From: VBDM01 sp964430565
Lineage (GTDB): Bacteria; Pseudomonadota; Gammaproteobacteria; Burkholderiales; SG8-39
Direction of reading: 5' to 3'
Length of the DNA: 64,000 nucleotides
Assembly: GCA_964430565.1 (NCBI GenBank)
Contig: CAYSFD010000048.1
Span: 193,403 to 257,402 of the forward strand
Shown here: piece by piece, positions 32,347 to 40,698 of the stretch
Position numbering within the stretch: the stretch's first letter is position 1
How the letters are laid out: each line of letters opens with the position of its first letter
The notes under the pieces: model-generated
Told to the model about the DNA's origin: nothing
The model's database searches: none
The model's input: the letters and a program-made list of their open reading frames with translations, nothing else
Program-made: the position numbers and the translations under genes

Positions 32347-33975
32347 ATGCCTCGCATGAATGCAAATGCACAGGCCATGCTGGCACCGGAACTGGCCCCG
32401 GAACTGGAACTCCACGGACCCCGGCTCGAGCGATCGGCAGAGGTGCTGACCCCGGCGGCATTGGAGCTGATTGTCACGCTGCATCGGAAATTCAACGGCC
32501 GGCGCCTCGAGCTGCTGGCCGCACGTGCGCAGCGTCAAAAGGGACTGGATGCAGGTGGATTGCCGGAATTCCTGCCGGCAACCGCGGCAATACGCGCCGA
32601 CACGTGGCGCGTCGCGCCGGTACCCGCGGATCTTCTGGATCGTCGCGTGGAAATCACCGGACCGGTCGATCGCAAGATGATCATCAACGCGCTCAACGCG
32701 CCGGTGCAGGCTTTCATGGCCGACTTCGAGGATTCGTCCTCGCCGACCTGGGAAAACATGGTGAACGGGCAGATCAATCTGCGCGATGCCGTCAACCGTA
32801 ACATCAGCTACCTCGATCCCGGCAACGGCAAGTCCTACCGGCTTGGTCCGCGCCTCGCCACCCTGATCGTGCGGCCGCGCGGCTGGCATCTGCCCGAGAA
32901 ACATTTGCACATCGATGGCGAGCCGGTGTCGGCATCGCTGTTCGATTTCGGGATCTTTCTGGCGAACAACCATGAGTCTCTGGCGCGCGCCGGCACCGGT
33001 CCCTATTTCTACCTGCCGAAAATCGAGAGCCATCTCGAAGCCCGGCTGTGGAACGACGTGTTCATCGCCGCACAGGACGCATTGGGCATGAAACGCGGCA
33101 CGATCAAGGCGACCGTGCTCATTGAAACGATACTGGCCGCGTTCGAAATGGACGAGATTCTGTTCGAATTGCGCGAGCATTCCGCGGGACTCAATTGCGG
33201 CCGCTGGGATTACATCTTCAGCTACATCAAGAAATTCCGGAACCGCCGCGACTGCGTGCTGCCCGATCGCGGGACGCTGACCATGGACAAGCCTTTTCTG
33301 AAGTCCTATGTCGATCTCCTGATCCAGACCTGTCATCGCCGCGGTGCGCACGCCATGGGCGGCATGGCGGCGCAGATTCCGATTCGCGACAATCCGCAAG
33401 CCAATGAAGCCGCGATGGCCAAGGTGCGCGCCGACAAGACGCGCGAAGCGCTGGCCGGTCATGATGGCACCTGGGTTGCCCATCCGGGGCTGGCGCCTAT
33501 CGCGTTGGATGCCTTCAACGCCGTGATGTCCGGACCCAATCAGCTGCGGGTGATGCGCGGCGACGTTCAGGTCGGCGCGGCGGATCTGCTGCGCATCCCC
33601 GACGGCGCCATCACCGAGGCGGGATTGCGGCAGAACATTCGCGTTGCCCTGCAATACATCGAGGCCTGGCTGCGCGGTTCGGGCTGCGTGCCCCTGTATG
33701 ACTTGATGGAAGACGCCGCTACCGCGGAGATTTGCCGCGCACAACTGTGGCAATGGATACGCCACGAAGCACGCATGGACAGCGGCGCGACCGTGACCGC
33801 GGAACGATTCGATCTGCTGCTCGGTTCCGAGCTTGAACGAGTGCAGCATGAAGTCGGCATTGCCAGATTCCAATCCGGCGCCTTTCCCGCTGCGGTGCGT
33901 TTGTTCAGTTCGATGGTCAAGAACGACAGCTTCGACGAATTCCTGACCTTGCCCGCCTACGATCTTTTGCCCTGA
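32347..33975 (+). CDS. aceB: Malate synthase A (glyoxylate cycle)
   Basis: With the ATG at 32347 the protein is 542 residues, the normal AceB length. An in-frame GTG at 32305 would put the start inside the operator repeats. Landmarks: DFEDSSSPTWENMVNGQINL at about 123-142, the GTIKATVLIETILAAFEMDE block with catalytic Glu near 260, and MGGMAAQIPIRDNP near 337. It condenses glyoxylate and acetyl-CoA to malate in the cytoplasm. No isocitrate lyase is in view. Regulation by the divergent XRE protein is inferred. Confidence 0.93.
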   Translation: MPRMNANAQAMLAPELAPELELHGPRLERSAEVLTPAALELIVTLHRKFNGRRLELLAARAQRQKGLDAGGLPEFLPATAAIRADTWRVAPVPADLLDRRVEITGPVDRKMIINALNAPVQAFMADFEDSSSPTWENMVNGQINLRDAVNRNISYLDPGNGKSYRLGPRLATLIVRPRGWHLPEKHLHIDGEPVSASLFDFGIFLANNHESLARAGTGPYFYLPKIESHLEARLWNDVFIAAQDALGMKRGTIKATVLIETILAAFEMDEILFELREHSAGLNCGRWDYIFSYIKKFRNRRDCVLPDRGTLTMDKPFLKSYVDLLIQTCHRRGAHAMGGMAAQIPIRDNPQANEAAMAKVRADKTREALAGHDGTWVAHPGLAPIALDAFNAVMSGPNQLRVMRGDVQVGAADLLRIPDGAITEAGLRQNIRVALQYIEAWLRGSGCVPLYDLMEDAATAEICRAQLWQWIRHEARMDSGATVTAERFDLLLGSELERVQHEVGIARFQSGAFPAAVRLFSSMVKNDSFDEFLTLPAYDLLP

Positions 33976-34003
33976 TGACTCATTCCGTGCAGAGGCCCGA
34001 TTC

Positions 34004-35131
34004 GTGAAATACAGCGTTCTGATTCTGGGAGCCTCATACGGGTCCTTGTTCGGCACCAAGCTGCTGATGGCCGGGCACCGGGTGTCGCTGGTCTGCACCC
34101 GGCCGACTGCGGATCTCATCAACCGCGAGGGAACCCGGGTGCGCTTTCCGGTCAAGGGCGGGGAGCCGCCCCTAGAGATCGCCTCCCAGGCGCTGCCCGG
34201 CGTCCTTTCCGCGTGTACGCCTGACGACGCGGACCCCGGCGCATTCGACCTCGTCGTGCTCGGCATGCAGGAAGCGCAGTACGGTGCGCAAGGCGTGCGT
34301 GAGCTGATGGCCCGCATCGCACGGGCGCGCAAGCCCTGCCTCGCGATCATGAACATGCCGCCCTTGCCCTACCTCAAGCGCATCCCCGGGCTTTCGACGA
34401 AGCCCCTGGAGCCTTGCTATGCGGACCCTGCGGTTTGGGAGGGCTTCGATCCCGCGCGGGTGACGCTTGCGAGTCCCGATCCCCAGGCGTTTCGTCCGGC
34501 GGGCGAGCCGAAGAACGTGCTGCAGGTGGGTCTGGCGACCAATTTCAAGGCGGCGCGCTTCGAGTCGGAGGAACCGACGGCGCTCCTGCGGAAGCTCGAG
34601 GCCGACATCGAGCAGGCCCGCTTCCCGTCGGGCTACGAGGAGATCGCGGTACCGGTGAAGCTCAAGGTGCATGACTCTATATACGTGCCGCTCGCCAAAT
34701 GGCCAATGCTGATCGCCGGGAACTACCGCTGCATCCGGCCGAACGACATGATCCCCATCAGAGAGGCAGTGCACGGGAGCGTCGACAAGTCCCGGGAGAT
34801 CTACGACTGGGTTTCGAAACTCTGTACCGCGTTGGGCGCCGAGCCTGACGACCTGGTTCCTTTCGAGAAGTACGCCAAGGCCGCCGAGAGCCTGGGCAAA
34901 CCGTCTTCCGCGGCGCGCGCGCTTTTTGGCGGCGCCGAGCACATCGAGCGCGTTGACCGCCTGGTATGGCGGATTGCCCAGCAGCGGGGGCTGCAGTGCG
35001 ACACCCTGCGCGAGATCGTCGCGCGTGTGGACGAGCGGCTGGCGAGAAACCGCTCGGCTGGCGAACGGCGGGTCGCGGTCCCGAGCGCCGTGACCCTGGC
35101 CGCGGAAGGAGCGGCCTTCGGGATCGCGTAG
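34004..35131 (+). CDS. Ketopantoate reductase (PanE/ApbA)-like oxidoreductase
   Basis: This 375-residue protein has an N-terminal Rossmann fold VLILGASYGSLFGTKLLMAGH and VSLVCTRP, with a C-terminal helical domain including YEEIAVPVKLKVHDSIYVP. It is longer than true PanE (about 300) and sits in a catabolic cluster, so it is more likely a paralogue acting on another 2-oxo acid. It starts 28 bases after aceB and is on the same strand, possibly co-transcribed. Confidence 0.7.
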   Translation: MKYSVLILGASYGSLFGTKLLMAGHRVSLVCTRPTADLINREGTRVRFPVKGGEPPLEIASQALPGVLSACTPDDADPGAFDLVVLGMQEAQYGAQGVRELMARIARARKPCLAIMNMPPLPYLKRIPGLSTKPLEPCYADPAVWEGFDPARVTLASPDPQAFRPAGEPKNVLQVGLATNFKAARFESEEPTALLRKLEADIEQARFPSGYEEIAVPVKLKVHDSIYVPLAKWPMLIAGNYRCIRPNDMIPIREAVHGSVDKSREIYDWVSKLCTALGAEPDDLVPFEKYAKAAESLGKPSSAARALFGGAEHIERVDRLVWRIAQQRGLQCDTLREIVARVDERLARNRSAGERRVAVPSAVTLAAEGAAFGIA

Positions 35132-35154
35132 TCGCGATCGAGTGCGCGCGCGAC

Positions 35155-35715
35155 CTAGTGGGCGGGCTGAAGCGCGAGGTAGAGAAGGATCGCAACGAGC
35201 AGAGCCGCTGCGACCCACCAAGCGGGATGGATCTTGCGGCGCGCAGCGGCGCCCGCCTCGGCGGGCGCCGCTGCGGGCCCGGCGAGTTTCTCGTTGAAGG
35301 CGGTGAAGAAATCGTCGGCCATTTTCCTCGCGACCCCGTCGATCAGCCGCGAGCCGACCTGGGCGAGCTTGCCGCCGACGCTCGCCTTGGCCGAATAGGT
35401 GAGTCGAGTGCCCGCGCCTTCTGTCTTGAGCGATACCTGCGCACCGCCTTTGCCGAAACCTGCCGCGCCGCCCGATCCCTCGAACGAGAGCGAATAGGAA
35501 TTCGGCGGGTTGAGATCGGAGAGCAGCAGCTTGCCGTTGAATCTTGCCTTCACCGGACCGACTGCGGCAACCATCGCGACGCGATACTCCGTATCGGAAA
35601 CCCTCTCGATTGATTCGCAGCCGGCGATGCAGGCCTTGAGCACCTCGGGGTCGTTCAGCCCACGCCAAACCTCGACCTGCGCTACTGGGATAAGTTGTTC
35701 GCCGGTCATTTCCAT
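35155..35715 (-). CDS. CoxG-like SRPBCC protein with a C-terminal membrane anchor
   Basis: This 186-residue protein begins MEMTGEQLIPVAQVEVWRGL and continues with LKACIAGCESIERV, the CoxG (carbon monoxide dehydrogenase subunit G) signature of the START/SRPBCC fold. Residues 150 onward are Ala/Pro-rich and end in one hydrophobic helix (WWVAAALLVAILLYLAL). CoxG-type proteins anchor or help assemble molybdenum hydroxylases at the membrane. No CoxLMS subunits are nearby, but mog is present in the window. Confidence 0.85.
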   Translation of the reverse strand: MEMTGEQLIPVAQVEVWRGLNDPEVLKACIAGCESIERVSDTEYRVAMVAAVGPVKARFNGKLLLSDLNPPNSYSLSFEGSGGAAGFGKGGAQVSLKTEGAGTRLTYSAKASVGGKLAQVGSRLIDGVARKMADDFFTAFNEKLAGPAAAPAEAGAAARRKIHPAWWVAAALLVAILLYLALQPAH

Positions 35716-35921
35716 AAGAGATCGGTTCCTCTATGCGGTACAAAAACTCGTACGTTAAACGGGTGCGCGTTCAGCGGCGCGACAGCGTCCGCTGCTACGC
35801 GCGCAGTTATTCGGGCGCTCTGCGTCCCGAATAACGGTCTATTGTACTGCGGCGCCTCGGGTAAAATAAGCGCCTCGCCCGGTGCTGGGCGACCCGTTTC
35901 GAAAGCTCGCGTCACGACCGC

Positions 35922-36902
35922 ATGCGATTCAATCCCAGAGTCACCGCACCTTTCGTCCTCGCGCTGCTCTGCGGGCTCGGGGCCGAAGGGACAAGCGCCC
36001 AAGCCTGGCCCGTAAAGCCGGTGCGTATCATCGTGCCGTTTGCGGCGGGCGGCACGGCCGACACGCTCGGGCGGCTCGTTGCGCCGAGGCTCTCGGAGAG
36101 CCTGAAGGAAAACTTCGTCATCGAAAACCGGCCTGGGGCAGGCGGTGTGATCGGCTCGGACTTCGTCGCGAAGGCCGCACCGGACGGCTACACGCTCCTT
36201 GTCTCGGGCGTCGCATCGCATTGCATCGCTCCCGCGCTTTCGAACAAGTTCCCGTTCGATCCGCTGCGCGACTTCACTCATATTGCGCTTTTCGGCGGCC
36301 CGCCCGGCGTACTCGTCGTCAATCCTTCGCTTCCGGTGCGCGACTTGAGGGAGTTCATCGCTTACGCGAAGGCGCAGGACGGGAAGCTCGCCTACGGCTC
36401 TCCGGGCAATGGGACTCAAGGGCACCTGATCGCCGAGCAGCTGAAGCAGGTCGTCGGCATCCAGATGACCCATGTGCCCTATAAGGGCGCTAGTCTCGCC
36501 GTGGCCGATCTGATCGCGGGGCACTTGCCGGTGACTTCGACGACGCTGACGACGGCCGCGACTCAGATCAAAGCCGGCAGGGCGCGCGCGCTCGCGGTGA
36601 GCTCGGTAAAGCGCGTTCCGGATTTTCCCGAGGTGCCGACTTTCGCCGAGCTCGGCTATCCGGAACTCTCCGCCTTGATCTGGTTCTCGCTCTCCGGCCC
36701 GGCGGGGATGCCGGCCGACATCGTCAACCGGCTCAACGCCGATGTGCGGCGCATCCTGCAGCTCGCCGATGTTCGCGAGCGGCTTCGCCCCGAGGGCATC
36801 GAGCCGGGCGATCTCGATCCGAAGCAATTCACCGCGTACATGACGGCGGAAGTGAAGCGCTGGGGCCCGGTCGTGCGCGCCTCCGGCGCAAAAGTCGATT
36901 GA
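35922..36902 (+). CDS. Bug/TTT-family periplasmic solute receptor, copy 3
   Basis: This 326-residue protein has a signal peptide ending near GTSAQAW and the landmarks PVKPVRIIVPFAAGGTADTLG, FVIENRPGAGGVIGSDFVA, APDGYTLLVSG, and HVPYKGASLAVADLI. It lies 31 bases upstream of a Rieske oxygenase gene on the same strand, so its ligand is probably an aromatic carboxylate used by that enzyme. Confidence 0.9.
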   Translation: MRFNPRVTAPFVLALLCGLGAEGTSAQAWPVKPVRIIVPFAAGGTADTLGRLVAPRLSESLKENFVIENRPGAGGVIGSDFVAKAAPDGYTLLVSGVASHCIAPALSNKFPFDPLRDFTHIALFGGPPGVLVVNPSLPVRDLREFIAYAKAQDGKLAYGSPGNGTQGHLIAEQLKQVVGIQMTHVPYKGASLAVADLIAGHLPVTSTTLTTAATQIKAGRARALAVSSVKRVPDFPEVPTFAELGYPELSALIWFSLSGPAGMPADIVNRLNADVRRILQLADVRERLRPEGIEPGDLDPKQFTAYMTAEVKRWGPVVRASGAKVD

Positions 36903-36933
36903 GGCGCGTGAGAGGTATTGAGGAACAGGAAAT

Positions 36934-38217
36934 ATGCTGACTCAGGAACAGAACGAACAGTTGACCCGCACCGATCGCGGCACGCTCATGGGCGATCTCT
37001 TTCGGCGCTACTGGATTCCGGCGCTGCACGGCTGGGAGATCGCCGAGCCCGACTCCGCGCCAGTGCGCGTGCAGCTCCTGGGCGAAAAACTCGTCGCCTT
37101 TCGCGACAGCGAAGGGCGCATCGGCGTGATCGACGAGTTCTGTGCGCATCGCGGCGTGTCGCTGTGGTTCGGCAGGAACGAGGAATGCGGCCTTCGCTGC
37201 CCCTATCACGGCTGGAAGTACGACGTCACCGGGCAATGCGTGGACCTGCCCTCGGAGCCCGAGGAATCGGGCATGCGCAAGGGGATCAAGCTCAAGTCTT
37301 ACCCGGTGATCGAGCGGGGCGACGTGGTGTGGGTTTACATGGGCCCGCCTGAGCTGAAGCCCGCGCCGCCCGAGCTCGAATGGGTGATGGTTGCGCCCGA
37401 GCGGCGCTTTGCCTCCAAGCGTCTTCAGGAGTCCAACTACCTGCAGGCGATCGAAGGCGGGATCGATTCGAGCCACGTGTCGTTCCTGCATTCGGGCGAG
37501 CTCGAGACCGATCCACTCTTCAAGGGCAGCCGCGCCAACCAGTACAACCTCGACGACCGCATGCCGGTCTTCGACGTGGTGGATTTCGAGGGGGGCCTGC
37601 TGATCGGCGCGCGGCGCAAAGCGGAACAAGGGCGCCACTACTGGAGAATCACTCCATGGATCATGCCCTGGTATACGATCATCGCGCCGCGCGCGGGGCA
37701 TCCGATCGGGGCGCACGCCTGGGTGCCGATCGACGACGAGCGCTGCTGGGCCTGGAGCATCAACTACCACCCGAGCCGCGCGCTCAGCGCCCCAGAAGTG
37801 AAAGCGATGAAGGACGGCGCCGGAATCCACGTCAAGTACGAGCCCGGCACCTTCATTCCGCTCGCAAACAAGGCGAACGACTACCTCATCGACCGCGGCG
37901 CGCAAAAGCGCGGGCGCTCCTACAGCGGTGTGGCGGGCATCGCCATGCAGGACGCCTCGCTACAGGAGTCTATGGGTGCGATCCAGGACCGCACCCGGGA
38001 GCACCTGTGCATGACCGACAAGGGGATCGTCGGGACGCGCAGCCGCCTGCTTCGTGCCGCCAAGGCCAACCGTGAGGGCAAGCCCGTACCGGCTCTCGAC
38101 CCGGCTTCGCAGCGCGTGCGCAGTTGCGCAATCGAATTACCGGTGGGACAACCCTTCAAGGATGGCGCAAAGCACGGCCTCTTTCCGGCGCTCGATACCG
38201 ATCCGGTGACGGTGTAG
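36934..38217 (+). CDS. Rieske non-haem iron oxygenase alpha subunit (phthalate 4,5-dioxygenase-like)
   Basis: This 427-residue protein has a Rieske [2Fe-2S] centre (CAHRGVS at about 70, CGLRCPYHGWKYD at about 87-99) and a mononuclear iron site near residues 176-188 (GGIDSSHVSFLHSG: Asp and two His). The layout fits the phthalate dioxygenase/vanillate demethylase group, which needs a separate ferredoxin reductase. No reductase is adjacent. With the Bug receptor upstream and a dihydroxyphthalate-decarboxylase-like gene downstream, an aromatic-acid pathway is inferred. Confidence 0.9.
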   Translation: MLTQEQNEQLTRTDRGTLMGDLFRRYWIPALHGWEIAEPDSAPVRVQLLGEKLVAFRDSEGRIGVIDEFCAHRGVSLWFGRNEECGLRCPYHGWKYDVTGQCVDLPSEPEESGMRKGIKLKSYPVIERGDVVWVYMGPPELKPAPPELEWVMVAPERRFASKRLQESNYLQAIEGGIDSSHVSFLHSGELETDPLFKGSRANQYNLDDRMPVFDVVDFEGGLLIGARRKAEQGRHYWRITPWIMPWYTIIAPRAGHPIGAHAWVPIDDERCWAWSINYHPSRALSAPEVKAMKDGAGIHVKYEPGTFIPLANKANDYLIDRGAQKRGRSYSGVAGIAMQDASLQESMGAIQDRTREHLCMTDKGIVGTRSRLLRAAKANREGKPVPALDPASQRVRSCAIELPVGQPFKDGAKHGLFPALDTDPVTV

Positions 38218-38232
38218 ATAGAGTTACTATTT

Positions 38233-38338
38233 CCCCTCCTTGGAAAAGGAGGGGTGGCGCGAAGCGCCGGGGTGGTTTGATCGGGCGCCTTCACCACCCC
38301 GCCCGCTTCGCGGGCACCCCTCCTCATTTGAGGAGGGG
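38233..38338. repeat. REP-like mosaic inverted repeat
   Basis: Two related halves face each other. Each contains a CCCCTCCT...AGGAGGGG hairpin, a short GC hairpin around GCGAAGC, and a GGGGTGGT box. The whole can fold into one long cruciform. Such elements are dispersed in many proteobacterial genomes. Here it separates the Rieske gene from the decarboxylase-like gene and could dampen read-through or stabilise the upstream mRNA. Confidence 0.7.
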
Positions 38339-38354
38339 ATATTCCGGGACCCCG

Positions 38355-39347
38355 ATGCCTAGACTTCAGCTCTCGCTTGCCTGTTGGGACTACGACCGCA
38401 CCCGCGCTCTCGCCGACGGCAGCGTGCGGCCCGAGGGCATCGACCTTATCTATCAAAACCTCTACGTCGAGGAGACCTTCTTCCGGATGCTGCGCAATCG
38501 CGAGTTCGACGCGGCGGAGATGTCGCTCTCGTCGTACTGCGTTTCGCTCATGAATGAGGATCCGGCGTTCATCGCCATCCCGGTGTTCCCGTCGCGCTTT
38601 TTTCGCCACTCGTGCATCTTTATCTCGTCAAAAAGCGGCATCCGCGAGCCGAAGGAGCTTGCCGGAAAGAGAATCGGCGTGCCGGAATACCAGATGACGG
38701 CGCCGGTATGGATCCGAGGCATTCTGCAGGACGAGTACGGCGTCGATCCCGCGAGCTGCGAGTACTTTACGGGCGGCGAGGAAGAGCCTGGCCGCGACGA
38801 AAAGCTCAAGCTCGACCTACCCACGAAATTCAGGGTGAATCCGATCGGGCCGAGGCAGACGCTCGCGCAGATGATCGCCGAGGGCGAGCTGGACGCCATG
38901 CATACGGCGCGCGCGCCTTCGACCTTCGCCGCGCGGCCGAACGAGGTGAAGCGCCTCTTCGAGAACTTCGTGGACATCGAAAAGGCCTACTACCGCAAGA
39001 CGAAAATCTTCCCGATCATGCACACGGTAGTGATCCGCCGCGAACTGTACCGGGCGAACCGCTGGATCGCGCAGTCGCTCTACAAGGCTTTCGTCCAGGC
39101 GCAGCGCAGGACCTACGACCATCTGGCCACCACCATGGCGCTCACCACGATGCTGCCCTGGCAGGCCGCGCACGTCGAGGAAGCAAGGAGGGAACTCGGC
39201 AAGGACTGGTGGCCCTACGGCCTCGAACTCAACCGCCACGTGCTGGAGACGTTCCTGCGCTACCACAACGAGCAGGGACTCTCGAAGCGCAGACTGAAAG
39301 CCGAGGAGCTGTTCGCCCCGGAAACACTCGAGTCTTTCCGCGTCTGA
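38355..39347 (+). CDS. 4,5-dihydroxyphthalate decarboxylase-like protein
   Basis: This 330-residue protein starts at the ATG at 38355, just after the inverted repeat; the open frame upstream runs through the repeat and is not coding. It begins LQLSLACWDYDRTRALADG, then RPEGIDLIYQNLYVEETFFRML, resembling Pht5-type decarboxylases, which share the periplasmic-binding-protein fold. No signal peptide is present, which favours a cytoplasmic enzyme over a transporter receptor. Linked to the Rieske oxygenase. Confidence 0.75.
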   Translation: MPRLQLSLACWDYDRTRALADGSVRPEGIDLIYQNLYVEETFFRMLRNREFDAAEMSLSSYCVSLMNEDPAFIAIPVFPSRFFRHSCIFISSKSGIREPKELAGKRIGVPEYQMTAPVWIRGILQDEYGVDPASCEYFTGGEEEPGRDEKLKLDLPTKFRVNPIGPRQTLAQMIAEGELDAMHTARAPSTFAARPNEVKRLFENFVDIEKAYYRKTKIFPIMHTVVIRRELYRANRWIAQSLYKAFVQAQRRTYDHLATTMALTTMLPWQAAHVEEARRELGKDWWPYGLELNRHVLETFLRYHNEQGLSKRRLKAEELFAPETLESFRV

Positions 39348-39449
39348 GTCGCCGGGCAGGTTGTAGGGCGAAGCGGCGCGGTGCACAATGACGTGCCGCC
39401 GCGCTGGAGGCCGAGTCTGACAACAAGGAGGGGCGTTCGAAAGAGGAAC

Positions 39450-40013
39450 ATGCGAATCCTTCGTTTTCTTAAAGGGTCGACGATCTGCGCCTTTGCGGTG
39501 TTGGTCGGCTGTGCAGCGCACACCTCCAGCATCACCCAGGACGAAAAGCCGACCGGGCGGGAGGCGTATCTTTACGGACGCTTCTACATCGACGCGAAAG
39601 ACGGAAAGCTCGCCCTGGACGGCCATCAAACCATGGGGTTTGTCATAAAGTGTGCGAGCGGAGACACGTATACTTTTCGCTCTTCCAACGATAATGCGCT
39701 TCAGGTCATCAAGATCGCGCCGTCGATGTGCTCGCTCACGGAGTATGTCCATACCAATGCGGATGGGAAGGTCAGATCCAGGAAAAGCGCACCGGAAAAG
39801 CTGATGCGCGACGCCCGGTTCGACGCGGGCAAGGCGTATTACCTCGGTGACTTCTATTCAGAAGCCGCGACGCCGGTTCAAGGCAAAGTCGTGTCGAGTG
39901 TCTGGAACATCAAGGCGGTGCGCAACGACTACAACAGCACCAGCGCCGTTCTGAAGGCCGCCTATCCGAATCTGGCCGCGCTTCCGACCGAAAACCGGAT
40001 GATCGGAAGATAG
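39450..40013 (+). CDS. Putative lipoprotein of unknown function
   Basis: This 187-residue protein starts at the ATG at 39450, preceded by AAGAGGAAC. The N-terminus has a basic start, a hydrophobic segment and a lipobox LVGC (Cys at about 21), so the mature protein is probably lipid-anchored. The remainder contains YLYGRFYIDAKDGKLALDG and a KAYYLGDF segment near 133, suggesting a beta-rich domain. I do not recognise a family, and neighbours give no clear hint. Confidence 0.7.
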   Translation: MRILRFLKGSTICAFAVLVGCAAHTSSITQDEKPTGREAYLYGRFYIDAKDGKLALDGHQTMGFVIKCASGDTYTFRSSNDNALQVIKIAPSMCSLTEYVHTNADGKVRSRKSAPEKLMRDARFDAGKAYYLGDFYSEAATPVQGKVVSSVWNIKAVRNDYNSTSAVLKAAYPNLAALPTENRMIGR

Positions 40014-40020
40014 CGTTGAA

Positions 40021-40045
40021 GTCCTGGAATGGCGTCTGCCAGGAC
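40021..40045. promoter_or_regulatory. Inverted repeat upstream of the MazF/PemK-type module
   Basis: GTCCTGG (40021-40027) and CCAGGAC (40039-40045) are perfect 7-base arms 51 bases before the antitoxin ATG. This is a candidate operator for autoregulation by the toxin-antitoxin complex. Confidence 0.45.
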
Positions 40046-40095
40046 AGAGCGTAAAATGTTGTCTCCAACCGATCCAGTCGCCGAAGGTGGAATTC

Positions 40096-40317
40096 ATGAT
40101 TCGCAAGATCGAAGCGGTTGTTGACGAGCAGGGCACGGTCCGGTTGAAGGAGCTTGTGCGCCTGGTCGCGCCGCGCCGGGCGGTGGTGACGATCTTCGAT
40201 GAAGACAGTACGGTTGAGGTCGATGAATCCCCCTTGCTCAGCGAGCCGGCTCTGGCCCAGGACTGGAATCGCCCTGAAGAGGATGCCGCGTGGTCGCACC
40301 TTCAGCTGGCTCGGTAG
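40096..40317 (+). CDS. Putative antitoxin of a MazF/PemK-type module
   Basis: This 73-residue acidic protein starts at the ATG at 40096, with AAGGTGGAATTC just before. The N-terminal part (MIRKIEAVVDEQGTVRL) resembles the short beta-hairpin of AbrB/Phd-like antitoxins, and the C-terminus is acidic and helical. It overlaps the toxin gene by 28 bases, the usual arrangement. Family assignment rests mainly on position. Confidence 0.75.
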   Translation: MIRKIEAVVDEQGTVRLKELVRLVAPRRAVVTIFDEDSTVEVDESPLLSEPALAQDWNRPEEDAAWSHLQLAR

Positions 40318-40634
40318 TCCTCGTACCTTTCCCGTTTTCCGATCTTTCCCAGAGCAAGCTACGTCCCGCGGTCGTGTTGGCCGATGCAGGCCATGGCGAC
40401 TGGATTCTTTGCCAACTCACCAGCAGTCCGTATTCCGACGCGAGGGCGGTCAGGCTGGCCAATTCCGAATTCAAGAAGGGCTCGCTCCGCGTGGTGAGCT
40501 ACGCGCGGCCCGGCAAGCTGTTCACCGCCAACCGGGAACTGCTGGTTTCCGAGGTTGGCGTTCTCGGCGAAACAGCGTTCAACCGGGTACTCGATGCGGT
40601 AATCGGCGTTCTTCGGCCGGATAAGCAGCGGTGA
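40290..40634 (+). CDS. MazF/PemK-family mRNA interferase toxin
   Basis: This 114-residue protein has the PemK/MazF fold: GSVVLVPFPFSDLSQSKLRPAVVLA at about 7-31, a Thr/Ser-rich strand QLTSSPYS at about 43-50, and helix FNRVLDAVIGVL at the end. The family cleaves RNA at short specific sites as a translation-dependent or free ribonuclease. Start is inside the antitoxin gene. Confidence 0.87.
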   Translation: MVAPSAGSVVLVPFPFSDLSQSKLRPAVVLADAGHGDWILCQLTSSPYSDARAVRLANSEFKKGSLRVVSYARPGKLFTANRELLVSEVGVLGETAFNRVLDAVIGVLRPDKQR

Positions 40635-40698
40635 TTCTGGATTAGATAGACCATGGTTTCCTGCGCGGTTATTTCTCCGACTCGGTCCAGCGTTTCCT

